NCBI GenBank assembly: GCA_905250075.1
Contig: CAJNOP010000012.1
Coordinates: 3,851,775 to 3,915,774, forward strand
DNA length: 64,000 nt
Reading direction: 5' to 3'
Source: Rotaria sp. Silwood1
Lineage: Eukaryota; Rotifera; Eurotatoria; Philodinida; Philodinidae
Below the pieces are notes generated by a model, which searched no databases, was not told the origin of the DNA, and worked only from the letters and a program-made list of their open reading frames with translations. Position 1 is the stretch's first letter; each line of letters starts with the position of its first letter. A program made the translations under genes and the position numbers. Below, one piece after another: positions 16,086 to 26,859 of the stretch.

Positions 16086-18555
16086 GCATGTGAGAAGCAA
16101 CAACAGATTCACAGATGACCGATGAAAAAGGAAAGAAAAAAAAATTGCTGACCATCGAGCAAATACGATAGAGAATAGATTATTACTTCTTTTTTTTTTT
16201 TTTTATTTCTAGAAGAGAATTTTTTTTCATATCAGGGTATGTATTCGAGGAAAAAAAAAGACAGAAGCTCATGCTGTTTCCTATATACGAAACGGCAACA
16301 TATGGACAAAGTCATCAGTAAAATATAATTAGAAATTTGTACAAATGATCATGATTAAGATGATCGTTACAAATGCTTGTTAACATATAAAATGAGAGAG
16401 CGTGCATTTCTAACAAGCAAAAAAAAAAAAAACGAGAATTTTTTTTTCTTCTCTTTATCAAACAATGTGCACAAGCATGTTAATCTTTTCGGTAGATCTA
16501 CTGAGCATTTTACTTCATTTATCCCTCATTTTAGTATTTGATGATGATGAGTCTTCTCCTCCTCCTCCTCCCTCTTCTTTTTTTTTTTGTATGTTCAACA
16601 TAATTACTTAACATTTGTATGTTCGTAAAGAAGAAGAAGAAGAAAAAAAAAATTGATTTTAGTTTTTCACATAAAGAAGGTAAGATAGTGATGACATTTA
16701 TAGAGATATTCTAACAGATATCATACTAAAATATAAATACAATTTTGCTACGACGTGTGTATGTATATATCGATTCATAAAGCCTTGTATCAACATTATT
16801 AGCGTTTGTGCATGCATACACTATTCATGGATTATAGTTCGCGTGTGCATTTGCTTCGTCTAGGAGAACAATAACTATATGTTTGATGATTGTAATATTA
16901 TTGTGAATAGTCATAGTTTAGTATAAGATACAGAAGCACGACAATTTTTTTAATATTAAGAAGAATAAAAACAGGTAAGAGATAATAATAATTTGGAAGT
17001 ATTTTTTTTTTTCTTTTTCGTTGTATTGATAAATTTCACAATAAAATTTTATTAATTCCTTTATCCGATTAAGTGATATCATATATTTACTCGAGAAAAA
17101 AATTTCTAGTCATAAAATGTATGAAAATATTTTTTTTTTTGAAGCAATAGTTATGCATATTAATATTGTAATATATTTTCATTGGTAATTTCTTTTGTGT
17201 TTACAGGAAATCGAAAGAATTTTTTTTTTATGGAAATGAGAAATATATTTCTATCGTTTAATAAATAAGAATAAATCGATTATCTGTCATCTCTTTTAAC
17301 TGATTTATATGTTTTTATGAGTTTCTCTGCTTGTCTATATCTTTCTTTCTCGTATTATTATGATGAAGAATTATATATCTTTCTCTCTATCGACGTTGTT
17401 GTCATCTCATTGCAATACCATAATCATAAATGTCTGTATGTATGAAGAGTATGCTCATATTTGCTTTCATAAATTCGCTCGATCGGAATAGTAGGCATAT
17501 GGCTGTAAATGACTTTCTTTTTTTTTTTTTTTTTTTCTTCTTTTTTTGGTGTTCGATAAATATATACGAGTAAACTCTCTTAGTCTGAGTACGTGTATAT
17601 ATTTGTAGCATTGCACAGCATTAGCAGATATTAGACTGCTATTATCTATTTTATATGTTGATTAATCTTCCTCATTTTTTTTTCTTTCCTTTTGCTGTTG
17701 CTTCTTCTTTCCATCGTTCTTATTATTATTAAGCGAACCGAGGTACGTTTATGTATCGATATTTTAATCGAAAACAAACTTGCTTGCGTTGTTGGATTGG
17801 GTGTTTGAGACAGAGAAGAAGAAAAAAACGATTGTTGGCTTATATTCATAGATATTATTGTTTCTTTGCGCCCGTCCGTTTATATGCTCGTTCTAGAAGG
17901 CGAAACACGCAATCAAAATAATATGTGCATCGATAGAGAACATTGATATAAAAAAGAAAAAGAGCCAACAATGTTTTTATTGAATATAATTCATGCATTA
18001 GGAATAAGATAGATAGATTTGGGTGCATATATATATATATATATAGATAATGTAATCGGGGAGCTATACAAACATTTATTCTGATCAGTATGTATATGTA
18101 AGTATTCAACTGGAGAAAATATTAGAAAATGTTTAAATCAAATTGACATATTCAGATGATTGAAATAAAATTTATTTTTTGTCCTCGTTTGTTTACCATG
18201 TGCGTGTTAGATCGATATAACTTTATATGTTATATATATATAAATAGATTATATATATATATCTATATCTATAAATGTAATATATCTCGATAGAGATGAA
18301 AAAAGAGATCAGCTGTTTTCTTCTAGCAGTAGACGGCCGTCTAATAAACAATAATCGCGCGTCTCTATGTAGTTTTAATTCATTTCATTTTCATCGTAGT
18401 CTTCGTTTTTTTTTTCATATCATGTTTCTTTTCTTTGGATTGATAATATTTTAATATATTATAAAAATAATCATAATAAGTAGAATAAAAAGTGAAATAT
18501 AATTATTATTTATTTCTTTATTTCTTTTTCTTTTTCTTTTTTTTTTTTGAAAAGA
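15102..18555. other. AT-rich intergenic, probable upstream region of the Spalt gene
   Basis: No open frame with coding character. It holds AT microsatellites (15875-15970, 16056-16085, 18028-18046, 18231-18265), T runs (16190-16204, 17519-17536) and a run of CTC triplets near 16556-16575. A strong donor-like AACAG|GTAAGA at about 16973 and an acceptor-like TGTTTACAG at about 17205 could delimit 5' UTR exons of the Spalt gene. The acceptor-like T tract plus GAAAAG immediately before 18556 supports an upstream exon. Confidence 0.4.
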
Positions 18556-21301
18556 ATGTCTCATACAAATGAAACTCGAATGCAAACATTACATGATACA
18601 AATAAAAATCATCCAACAGGAGAAAATATTGATCCCGAGTTATATCAATTAAAAATTCAATTAGCAGCTATACAAGAACAACAACGTCTACAAACATTAA
18701 TGATAAAACAATTTCAACAACAATTAAAAGTTTATCAACAAAAACAAAATCATGTTGAAAATGAAGGTATTTACAAAAAAGAAAACAAAAATCTTGATTA
18801 TTTTTATTATTATTATTATTAATATATAGAAAATGTTGAAACACAACAAACATATTCATGTAATATTTGTGGTCATAATTTTTCTTCTCAATCAAATTTA
18901 AAACTTCATATTGAACAGCATCGTGATAAATTACCAAAAGTAATATCACCAGTACCAATTGACCATGATCATGAAGATGAAAATATTGAAGAAGAAGAAG
19001 AAGAAGATGATGATGATGAAGAAGATGGTGATGATGATGACGATGAAAATAAAGGTGGATTAATAATTCAAACTGAAGAAGATGAAAGATCTGCAACATC
19101 ACCACTTGATTTATCAACTAGTGATCATTTATCATCAACATCAATTAAATCCGATGAAGAACAACAAATACCATCAACAATACAATTTCAAATGGAAGAA
19201 CATGAAGGTGAACCTGAAGATCCAAATATGGCTAAATTAAAAGATATGATTGAAAAACTTGAACGAACAACAAATAAAAGTGATTCAAATGAATGTGTTG
19301 TTTGTAAACGTATACTTTCATGTCAAAGTGCACTTAAAATGCACTATCGTACACATACAGGCGAACGTCCTTTTCGATGTCGAATATGTTCCAGAGCGTT
19401 CTCTACTAAAGGAAATCTTAAAACACATATGAATGTTCATCGTATAACAGATGATAATTGTTCAATAAAATCAAAATCTTGTTCAATTTGTCAAAAACAA
19501 TTTAATAATATTGAACAATTACGTTTACATTTAAAAGATCATCTTAGTAATAATGAATAAAATCAAGTCATAATAAAAAAAAACAAATAATTTTATATAT
19601 TTACTTTTTAGTTGATCCAAATAATGCATCATTAGCTGAAGAAGCTTTACGTACAATTGATTCTGAACGTTCATTATCAAGTATTGATGATGAATCACAA
19701 ATAGATATTCAAGTATATAGTTTTTATTTAACTTCTCTTCCTTCACTTTTTCTGAATGTTAAAATCAATTCGATTTTTGACATATTTTCAAAATGTCCTC
19801 TTTTAAATGCAATATAAATGAAGAGTCTTCGTTTCTAGTTAATAGTTTTATTAAACGTAACTGTCGAAATCTTTAGCAGAAAAATTTATTATTCGTTGTA
19901 TGTAAAATTCTCCTAAGCATAGCTTTAAAAGGTACTGAGAACACCGGTCATAGACTGCTAACACAGTCAGTTTTCAATATTTTTCTTCCTCACAAAATGT
20001 TCAATCGAGTTCAAGAGTTTTAATGAGTACTTTGGTCCTATTGGGGTGCATGTTTTATTTTCTTATGCTATTCCTATGAAATTCGACTGCCTTTAAGAAA
20101 TTAATATCATTGAAAAAGAAGACGGTTTTTTTGACATTACTTTCAGTATTTTGCTTCTCGTGAGATGTAGAAACAATACTCTTGAAAGAATAAAAAATTC
20201 ACTTCCCAATCTGATCCTAATTGTCATATTGTAGCTCAAAAACAAAATGAATTACAGACTTTGAGGAAAGGAACTTCTAGTCATTTGTTACCGTTGCAAA
20301 CCCTATATATTCATTGGTAGAACTAAAACCTTTGGCTGAAAGGTTCTCTTCTTCGTGGTTTCGCCATTGCATGTATCTCCATAAAGAAAACATCTGGAAA
20401 TTAAATGTCTATTGTTCTACTTATCAAGATTGATCAGTTCTAAAAGTTTAATAGTCATTCCTGAGAAACTTCGATAAGAGAATCTTCCCCTTAAATGAAA
20501 TAAAATTATTTATTTTTGTGCTTTTTTTTCTTAAAGCGTGATAATCAATCAATTAAGCGTGACGAACTTGAAGAAGATGATGATACAAAGTCATCAGCTA
20601 TCTCAAATTCTTTAGCTGCAGCTATAGCGGCTGCGGCATCAACATATTCAAATGGAAATTTAACCAATCATTTATCACCGTTTAATTTATTTAATCCACA
20701 ATTTTTTCCAAATTTAGCTGCTAGTACATTTCCATTTTTAGCTGCTGCTGCAGCATTTAATAATACAAATACATCTATTAATGATGAACATAAAGATAAT
20801 AGTATGAATGAAAATGGTGAAGATTTATCAATAACATCAAAAATGTTAATTGATGATACATTAACTAATAATGAAAAAAATCATACAAGACGTTCATCAT
20901 CTATATTACAACATATATGTAATGTTTGTTCGAAAAATTTTTCATCAGCTTCAGCTTTACAAATACATAATCGAACACATACAGGTGAAAAACCTTATAA
21001 ATGTGAAGTAAGATATATTGAAAAAAAAAATTCGTATTCATTTTTGCTAAACAAAAAAAAAACTTCTTTTTTTCTTTATCATTAGGTTTGTGGTCGAGCA
21101 TTTACAACAAAAGGAAATTTAAAAGTGCATACTGGCACACATATGTATCATACACAAACAAGTCCAACTATGGTTAATAGTGGAGTTGCAGCACGACAAC
21201 GACGACGATATGATTTTCATCCATATTCAGTTAATGTAACTGATTTAGGAAAACCAATAACATCATCGCCATCATCAGCAATAATTAAAAGTGAATCTTG
21301 A
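18556..21301 (+). CDS. SALL: Spalt-like (SALL) C2H2 zinc-finger transcription factor
   Basis: Nuclear developmental regulator. Exons 18556-18766, 18830-19546, 19612-19712, 20537-21007 and 21086-21301 give about 571 residues. Residues about 35-65 are the Gln-rich helix characteristic of Spalt ([17 protein letters not shown]), used for dimerisation in the family. One C2H2 finger follows ([10 protein letters not shown]), then an Asp/Glu run. Next comes the hallmark Spalt double finger ([20 protein letters not shown] then [20 protein letters not shown]) with its attached third finger (CSICQKQF). The final pair is [20 protein letters not shown] and [15 protein letters not shown]. It is far shorter than fly or vertebrate proteins (over 1000 residues). 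The N-terminal C2HC finger and MSRRKQ-type repressor peptide are not visible; they may lie in an unseen upstream exon. Intron 3 (19713-20536) is long for this window. Confidence 0.9.
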
Positions 21302-23178
21302 GAGAGAATGAACAAAATAAAAATACTAGAAATTTACTCCACTATGGTCTTTCATATAACGAAAAAAATTAATGCGATGATGAGAATGCATTCCCTCATA
21401 TTCTCTTTTTCTTTTTTTTTTCGTCGTTTTGTTTGTCTGTTTTTGGTGCTCTCGTGTTTTGTTTGTTTTTAACTCAGGTTTCTGGTTTTTTTTTGTCCTT
21501 CTGCTCGTTGTTGTCATGTGCGTGTGTACAGCAGTTAGCTTCTTTTTTTTTTTCTTTTTTTTTTCTTCGTTTTTGTGAACCGTGAAAAGAAATGGCATGA
21601 TTGTTACTGTTGAAATTTAAAGTTTATTCATCTATGATACTTGTCGGAATAATAGGAGTACTAATCTGGTTTTTATCTAGACAAAAGATTGATTAAAAGC
21701 TTCTAATTTCATTTTATTACCATCAATTTTTTTTAAATTTTAAGAAACTCAATAGTGATATAGAATATTACTCCTCATCTATATTAGCTGTAAGTAAAAT
21801 ATCTGTGAGATTAACATATGAAACATGATGTAGCTGCTGCTACTAATCACGGAGAGATTGTTTTATTCTATCTATTTGGGACAATAATTACTTGAATCAA
21901 TTAAAATGAAAATATATAGAATTCAGAACTATTGTTTTATGATCGATTTAAAAGTGAAGGACGAAAAAAAAAGTAACATCAATACAAACATCATATTTTC
22001 ATATTCTATAGCTGAAGTTTTATGTTGACACTGAATTCATTGGAATATCAAAGCTTTTTACATTATTAGAAAAAAGGAAACATACCTTTGTTTATTTTTC
22101 TTGTTCAATAAGTACTAAAAAATAGCGATAACTGTGAGTTATTTATCTTGGTTACATATATAGACGGTTCAAACGGAGAAAAGAAATGCTTCCATACATC
22201 ACGACACTCCAGCATATTTCAAAGGTACATCAAAACCATCCTCTAGAACTTCTTAGTTATTTTAAGTCTACTATCAGTATGTGCCTCGAGCATATCAATT
22301 TGAGTTAAGTTTAGACAAGATCTGTCTGACAATAAAGACCGAATATTTCCATTAGAGTACGATGAAAGATGGAATTTTCGCTTTTTCTCACTTATACACA
22401 GATATGTTTGATTTAATGTCCATTTTTGACAAGATTTTCATTAATTGTTCTTGTTATTCAGTATACAGTTACGGATATTAAACAAAAGAAAATTTCTTAT
22501 TAACATCAAGAACGAAAGCAACTTAATTTTGAAAATATCAGTCTAGTAAAGAATTTGGTATGATCTTCAGAAGAATAGAGATGTCATAATATATATATAT
22601 ATGTTAGGTAACGATGAGTTACAAGTCATAATATCCAACACAGCAGCTACCCAGCTCAATACCCATACATGAGAATCGAATTTGTTATCCATTCAGTTAC
22701 ATCAAATTACTCAAAATCTTCAACTATATTGATATATGGACATCAAGAGGGATATACAATCCGAGGATCTAGCTGTAGCTGTAAGTCTGAGTAAAGAGAA
22801 GATACACATCTATACCCACATCCACATCCTGAATACACATAATAAGTGCTCCCATTGCGATTTAGTCAAAAATTAATCAAAAATTGATCTTGAATACACT
22901 AGTTACTCTTTGATGTAGAACTTTTTTCTCGCACAAAAACAACCTGGTGAGGTAGATGACTCATTTATCGCAACAACTCAACGTTGGATGACGGATTTGT
23001 TTCTTGCTTTTTTTGTTCTATATCAATAACATCATTCTTTATCTTAGGCAAGCATAGTTTATTATTTTTATTTCTAAGCTTCTTTCTTTTTTCATTCTCA
23101 ACCTGATCTACTCAGCACATCACATAATCGACAACTACATCAACATTCTCGCTGCTTTTCTTACGATTGCTAGTAGCC
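21302..23178. other. intergenic
   Basis: The first 300 bp are probably Spalt 3' UTR with T-rich runs. No other gene seen. A short CCCACATCCACATCC-type string at about 22815-22832 resembles the repeats flanking 43-44 kb. Confidence 0.45.
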
Positions 23179-24006
23179 ATGTCGAGCAAACAATGGTCTT
23201 CGTCGCTTCGTATCATGACCTACAACATTCGAGAAGATGTCGTCAACGATGGCAAGAATCAATGGAAATTTCGTAAAGACCGCGTCATTGGCCTTATTCG
23301 CTATCATTCACCCGATATTTTTGGCGTTCAAGAAGCTCTGTATCATCAGTTGGTCGACTTGCAAGCTGCATTAACTGACTTTAGTTATTACGGTGTCGGT
23401 CGTGACGATGGCAAAAACAAAGGTGAATTTTCCGCCATATTTTACCTCTCCGATCGTTTCGAACTACTCAACCAGGGTACCTTTTGGCTATCGCAAACTC
23501 CAGATATTCCTGGTAGTAAGGGATGGGACGCAACTTTTCCACGCATATGTAGCTGGGTGAAAATAAACGATCGACGAACTCCTGAGACATTGTACTACTT
23601 CAATACACACCTAGAGCGTGACGGAGAAACTGCTCGTCGTGAAGGAGCCCGTCTCCTCCTGACACATATTCAAGAGATAACTGGACTCGAAACACCTATC
23701 ATATTGACTGGAGATTTCAATGCAGGACTTGATTCCAATGCTTACCTCACTATTATCACAGATACTATCTTTCAAGATGCCAAATGCTTGACGGAGACAC
23801 CTCATTATGGTCCCTCTGGTTCTAAGGTTAACTTCGACGTAACACAAGGTGTACGTGAGCAAATAGACCATATCTTTGTAACACCATCTCACTTTAGAGT
23901 ACTCAAACATGCCAATTTGACAGATTCGTACGAGATGTGTTATCCATCTGATCATCTACCTGTTTTGACGGAATTGATTGTCAAGGAACGTTCTCAGATT
24001 GACTGA
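23179..24006 (+). CDS. endonuclease/exonuclease/phosphatase-fold hydrolase, bacterial type
   Basis: Metal-dependent phosphodiesterase/phosphatase of the EEP (DNase I-like) superfamily; the substrate cannot be read from sequence. Single exon of 275 residues, starting at the ATG at 23179. All core catalytic positions are present: N16 (TYNIR), E52 (VQEAL), H144 (NTHLE), D179/N181 (TGDFNAG), D230-H231 (IDHIF) and D258-H259 (SDHLP). Length and motifs such as GTFWLSQTPDIP and PRICSW match bacterial EEP proteins better than animal CCR4, APE1 or sphingomyelinases. No signal peptide, no intron. Base composition is visibly richer in G+C, with more C-ending codons, than the A/T-ending host genes around it, which suggests horizontal acquisition. 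Alternatively it is a conserved eukaryotic member with biased codons. Confidence 0.88.
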   Translation: MSSKQWSSSLRIMTYNIREDVVNDGKNQWKFRKDRVIGLIRYHSPDIFGVQEALYHQLVDLQAALTDFSYYGVGRDDGKNKGEFSAIFYLSDRFELLNQGTFWLSQTPDIPGSKGWDATFPRICSWVKINDRRTPETLYYFNTHLERDGETARREGARLLLTHIQEITGLETPIILTGDFNAGLDSNAYLTIITDTIFQDAKCLTETPHYGPSGSKVNFDVTQGVREQIDHIFVTPSHFRVLKHANLTDSYEMCYPSDHLPVLTELIVKERSQID

Positions 24007-24762
24007 AACATTTTGCTTATGTTCGTTTAAGGTCATTGTAACTTTCCATTTATGATTAAATTACATTTTCCTTTTATGGACATCTGCAATGGTGATTTAA
24101 ATTTTTTTAGAAAAAGTTCATTCTTTTTATTTGTACTGTTATGACAACAAGCGTAACAGCAAAGATGTGTGTGTTTCATGAGTTTAAATGTGTCTGTGCC
24201 ACTATAACAAAATGCTAAGTTATTCTTTCGTAAATGAATAGTTTGAGTTTTTCCACGATATGATTGTCTATCTAAAATATAGATGAAATGTTAAGGGTTT
24301 TATATTTAGTTAACTTAAACCACTCTTTCTACATATTCGCTCATTCAAATACATTTATTATCACTACAAGGTCGACTACACGTTAGTTTAGTATCTGAAA
24401 TATAAAAAAAGAAAAACACATTGTTCATGTTTTCGTATAACTGAAACATAGTATGCAAGGGAACACAAACCGGTTTTTAATGCCACAAATCGATTTGACA
24501 TCATCAGAAACCGTTGTTAGTATGTATACTCATGTCAGCGATGTAGTCATGGATATGGCCATTGAACAATGGCTTACAAATTCAACAGTAATGGCTCATG
24601 GCGTTTTTAAAAATAATACCAACGGTTCAATCTTGAAAAATCTTGAAACGCATACATGTACAAAACTCAAAGTGGTGTTATTTTAATACATTGTATCTTT
24701 TTGTAATCTAATCAAATGATCTAGAAAAATCAACTCTTATACTTTCCATTCAACCGAGCAGT
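24007..24762. other. intergenic; weak 77-codon frame
   Basis: Contains an ATG-started frame at 24453-24686 (MQGNTNRFLMPQIDLTSS...) with no recognisable domain. It may be chance or a relic. No other feature. Confidence 0.4.
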
Positions 24763-25756
24763 CATCCTATTCCGTAATGTTGAACATTGCGGAATCAGTT
24801 CCATCCAATTCCGGGAACTCGATCGTCATTCCCAATAACAGACCTACTAGTCACTGACCGAGTTCCGTCAATTCCCGGAAACTAGTCCAGACGGAATTAC
24901 TCCGAATTCCCAGCAACTCTGGAACCAGATGGAATTGCACGGAATTCCTAAGAATTCCTCCCGATTCCGAAATTCCGGGAATTGAGTGGAGATGGAATCC
25001 CCACCAATTCCGGAATTGGAAGCAATTCCCGGAATTCCCGGGAACTCCGTGCGATTCCCTCTCGACTCAATTCCCGGAATTCCGTACCGGAATTACTTAC
25101 TAATGCGAGAGAATAATCTTCAGTCACAACACTATGCGTGAGGGTGAGGGCGGAAAGTAATTCCGGTACGGAATTTTGGGAATTGAGTCGAGACGGAATT
25201 GCACGGAATTTCTAGGAATTCGGTCCGATTCCGAAATTCAGAGAATTGAGTTGAGATGCAATCCCCACCAATTCCAGAATTGGAAGCAATTCTCACAATT
25301 CCGGAATCGGACGGATTTCCTAGGAATTCCAGGGAATTCCGGCCAATTTCGTGCGATTCCCTCTGGACTCAATTCCCGGAATTCCGTACCGGAATTACTT
25401 ACTTATGCGAGAGAATAATCTTCAGTCACAACACTATGCGTGAGGGTGAGGGCGGAAGTAATTCCGGTACGGAATTCCGAGAATTGAGTTGAGATGGAAT
25501 CCCCACCAATTCCGGAATTGGAAGCAATTCCAGGAATTCCGGAATCGGATGTAATTGCTAGGAATTCCCGGGAATTCTGTCCGATTCCGGAATTGCTGGG
25601 ATTTCAGGGTAATTCTGTCTGAACTTAGCTCTGGGAATTCCTGGAATTTGATGGAACTCGGTCAGTGACGAGTAGATGTGTTATAATGAATGATGATCGA
25701 GTTCTCGGAATTGGATGGAACTGATTCCCGAATGTTCAACATCGCGGAATAGGATG
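24763..25756. mobile_element. fold-back element packed with GGAATTCC-like words
   Basis: About 994 bp. The left end (from CATCCTATTCCG) and the right end (to CGGAATAGGATG) are inverted copies. Similarity runs inward through matching landmarks: TTGAACATT..GGAATCAGTTCC, CCAATTCCG.GAACTCGATC and GTCACTGACCGAGTTCC. Almost the whole interior consists of irregularly spaced AATTCC / GGAATT words, giving strong self-complementarity. Inside, a unit of about 302 bp is directly repeated (landmark GCGAGAGAATAATCTTCAGT at about 25104 and 25406, each followed by GAGGGTGAGGGCGG). A second landmark (GGAATCCCCACCAATTCC) occurs near 24992, 25258 (with one change) and 25497. No transposase frame; I could not identify a clear target duplication. 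Best read as a non-autonomous fold-back/MITE-like DNA element or complex satellite. G+C is well above its surroundings. Confidence 0.75.
25081..25462. repeat. direct duplication inside the fold-back element
   Basis: Two copies of an approximately 80-bp block, 25081-25160 and 25383-25461, offset by 302 bp and differing at few positions (one A to T and one base deleted). Each starts TCCGTACCGGAATTACTTAC and ends in GAGGGTGAGGGCGG. The near identity suggests a recent internal duplication. Confidence 0.8.
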
Positions 25757-26859
25757 TATTCTCACAATGTCATGCATTCTACGTTGTCTACGACTCAATT
25801 CGCTTACTTATCTTTTCTGTATGCTATTTACTCTCAAAAGAATTAGGCTAGTCTTTGGTCTAGAAGTTATTGCTTTAGTCACTTATTCGTAAATTTAGTC
25901 GATTTATCTAAAATTTGGAATTCCTTTTTCTTTCTCAAACAACGTATAAACATATGAATCAAAATAACTCAATTGCTTTTTTCGCCTATCAAAAGTGCAT
26001 TATTACTAGATGTATTTGCATAGTATATGCGTACATTATAATGATGCTAGAATGTTTGAAATACTACAAGCGATCAGCAAAGGCTAAAGTAGCTTTAATA
26101 CTATGATCATTCGGTTTTGTTTGTTCTTTGAATTGTTATTAAATAATCTTTTTGAGGTCTGTACTTATTTATTCTGTGTTTAGTTTTCTTACCGATAAAA
26201 TCTGAATTCTTCACTGATATAATCGCACGTTTCACTGTCAACTATAAGTTATCAACTTACAATTTAAAGAACTATGACTAATAATTCAAATACTAATGGT
26301 TTAAAACTTGCACGAGCTATTTATATATTTTTTTTTTATTAATCATTTCATCTATTTTACCAACCAAATACAAGATTATAATCGTCTAATTAATAAAGAA
26401 ACAAATTAACTAAATGCTGTGAAATCCGATTAATAAATTTCTCATTTATATTTTAAACAGACTTCAATATGAAATCTATTCCTATATTTGCAACCAACTT
26501 CAATGTGATTAATTATTGAATCTCTAATAAAGCTTATGCCAAGATTAGAGAATGTGAATCATATTTTACAATGTTGATTATATTGATTCATGTTGTTTTT
26601 TCCTTCCATGCTTCTTTCTTTCCTTTCTTTTACATCTTCATTCAGTTCTGTATGTAAATTTCGTAATTACTGTAACCTGTATTTAACATTGAAATTTCGT
26701 AATTATTTCACCTTATGAAACTCTGAAATTTTAGTATTACATCTAGCTAGTAATGTTGTTGTTACTTCTCACTGTCAACTATAAAAGCTCGATGAACATC
26801 ATCACCATGGACATAATAAATTTCGTATATTGTAAAAAATCTTATTCAAACTATCTCCT
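25757..26859. other. intergenic before eRF1 copy
   Basis: No gene supported. The frame at 25915-26106 is short and featureless. A short phrase (GAAATTTCGTAATTA) occurs twice, at about 26656-26670 and 26691-26705. Confidence 0.45.
26780..26787 (+). promoter_or_regulatory. candidate TATA box of eRF1 copy
   Basis: TATAAAAG, a near-ideal TATA match, stands 73 bp before the eRF1 start codon. A transcription start about 30 bp downstream would leave a short leader of about 50 bases. Confidence 0.35.

Noticed and set aside
18668..19117. Antisense His/Leu-rich frame opposite Spalt
   Set aside because: Shadow of the Asp/Glu and Gln-rich coding repeats on the other strand.
25176..25492. Overlapping open frames inside the GGAATTCC-rich element
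   Set aside because: They are translations of the repeat words and change with each copy; no independent coding evidence.
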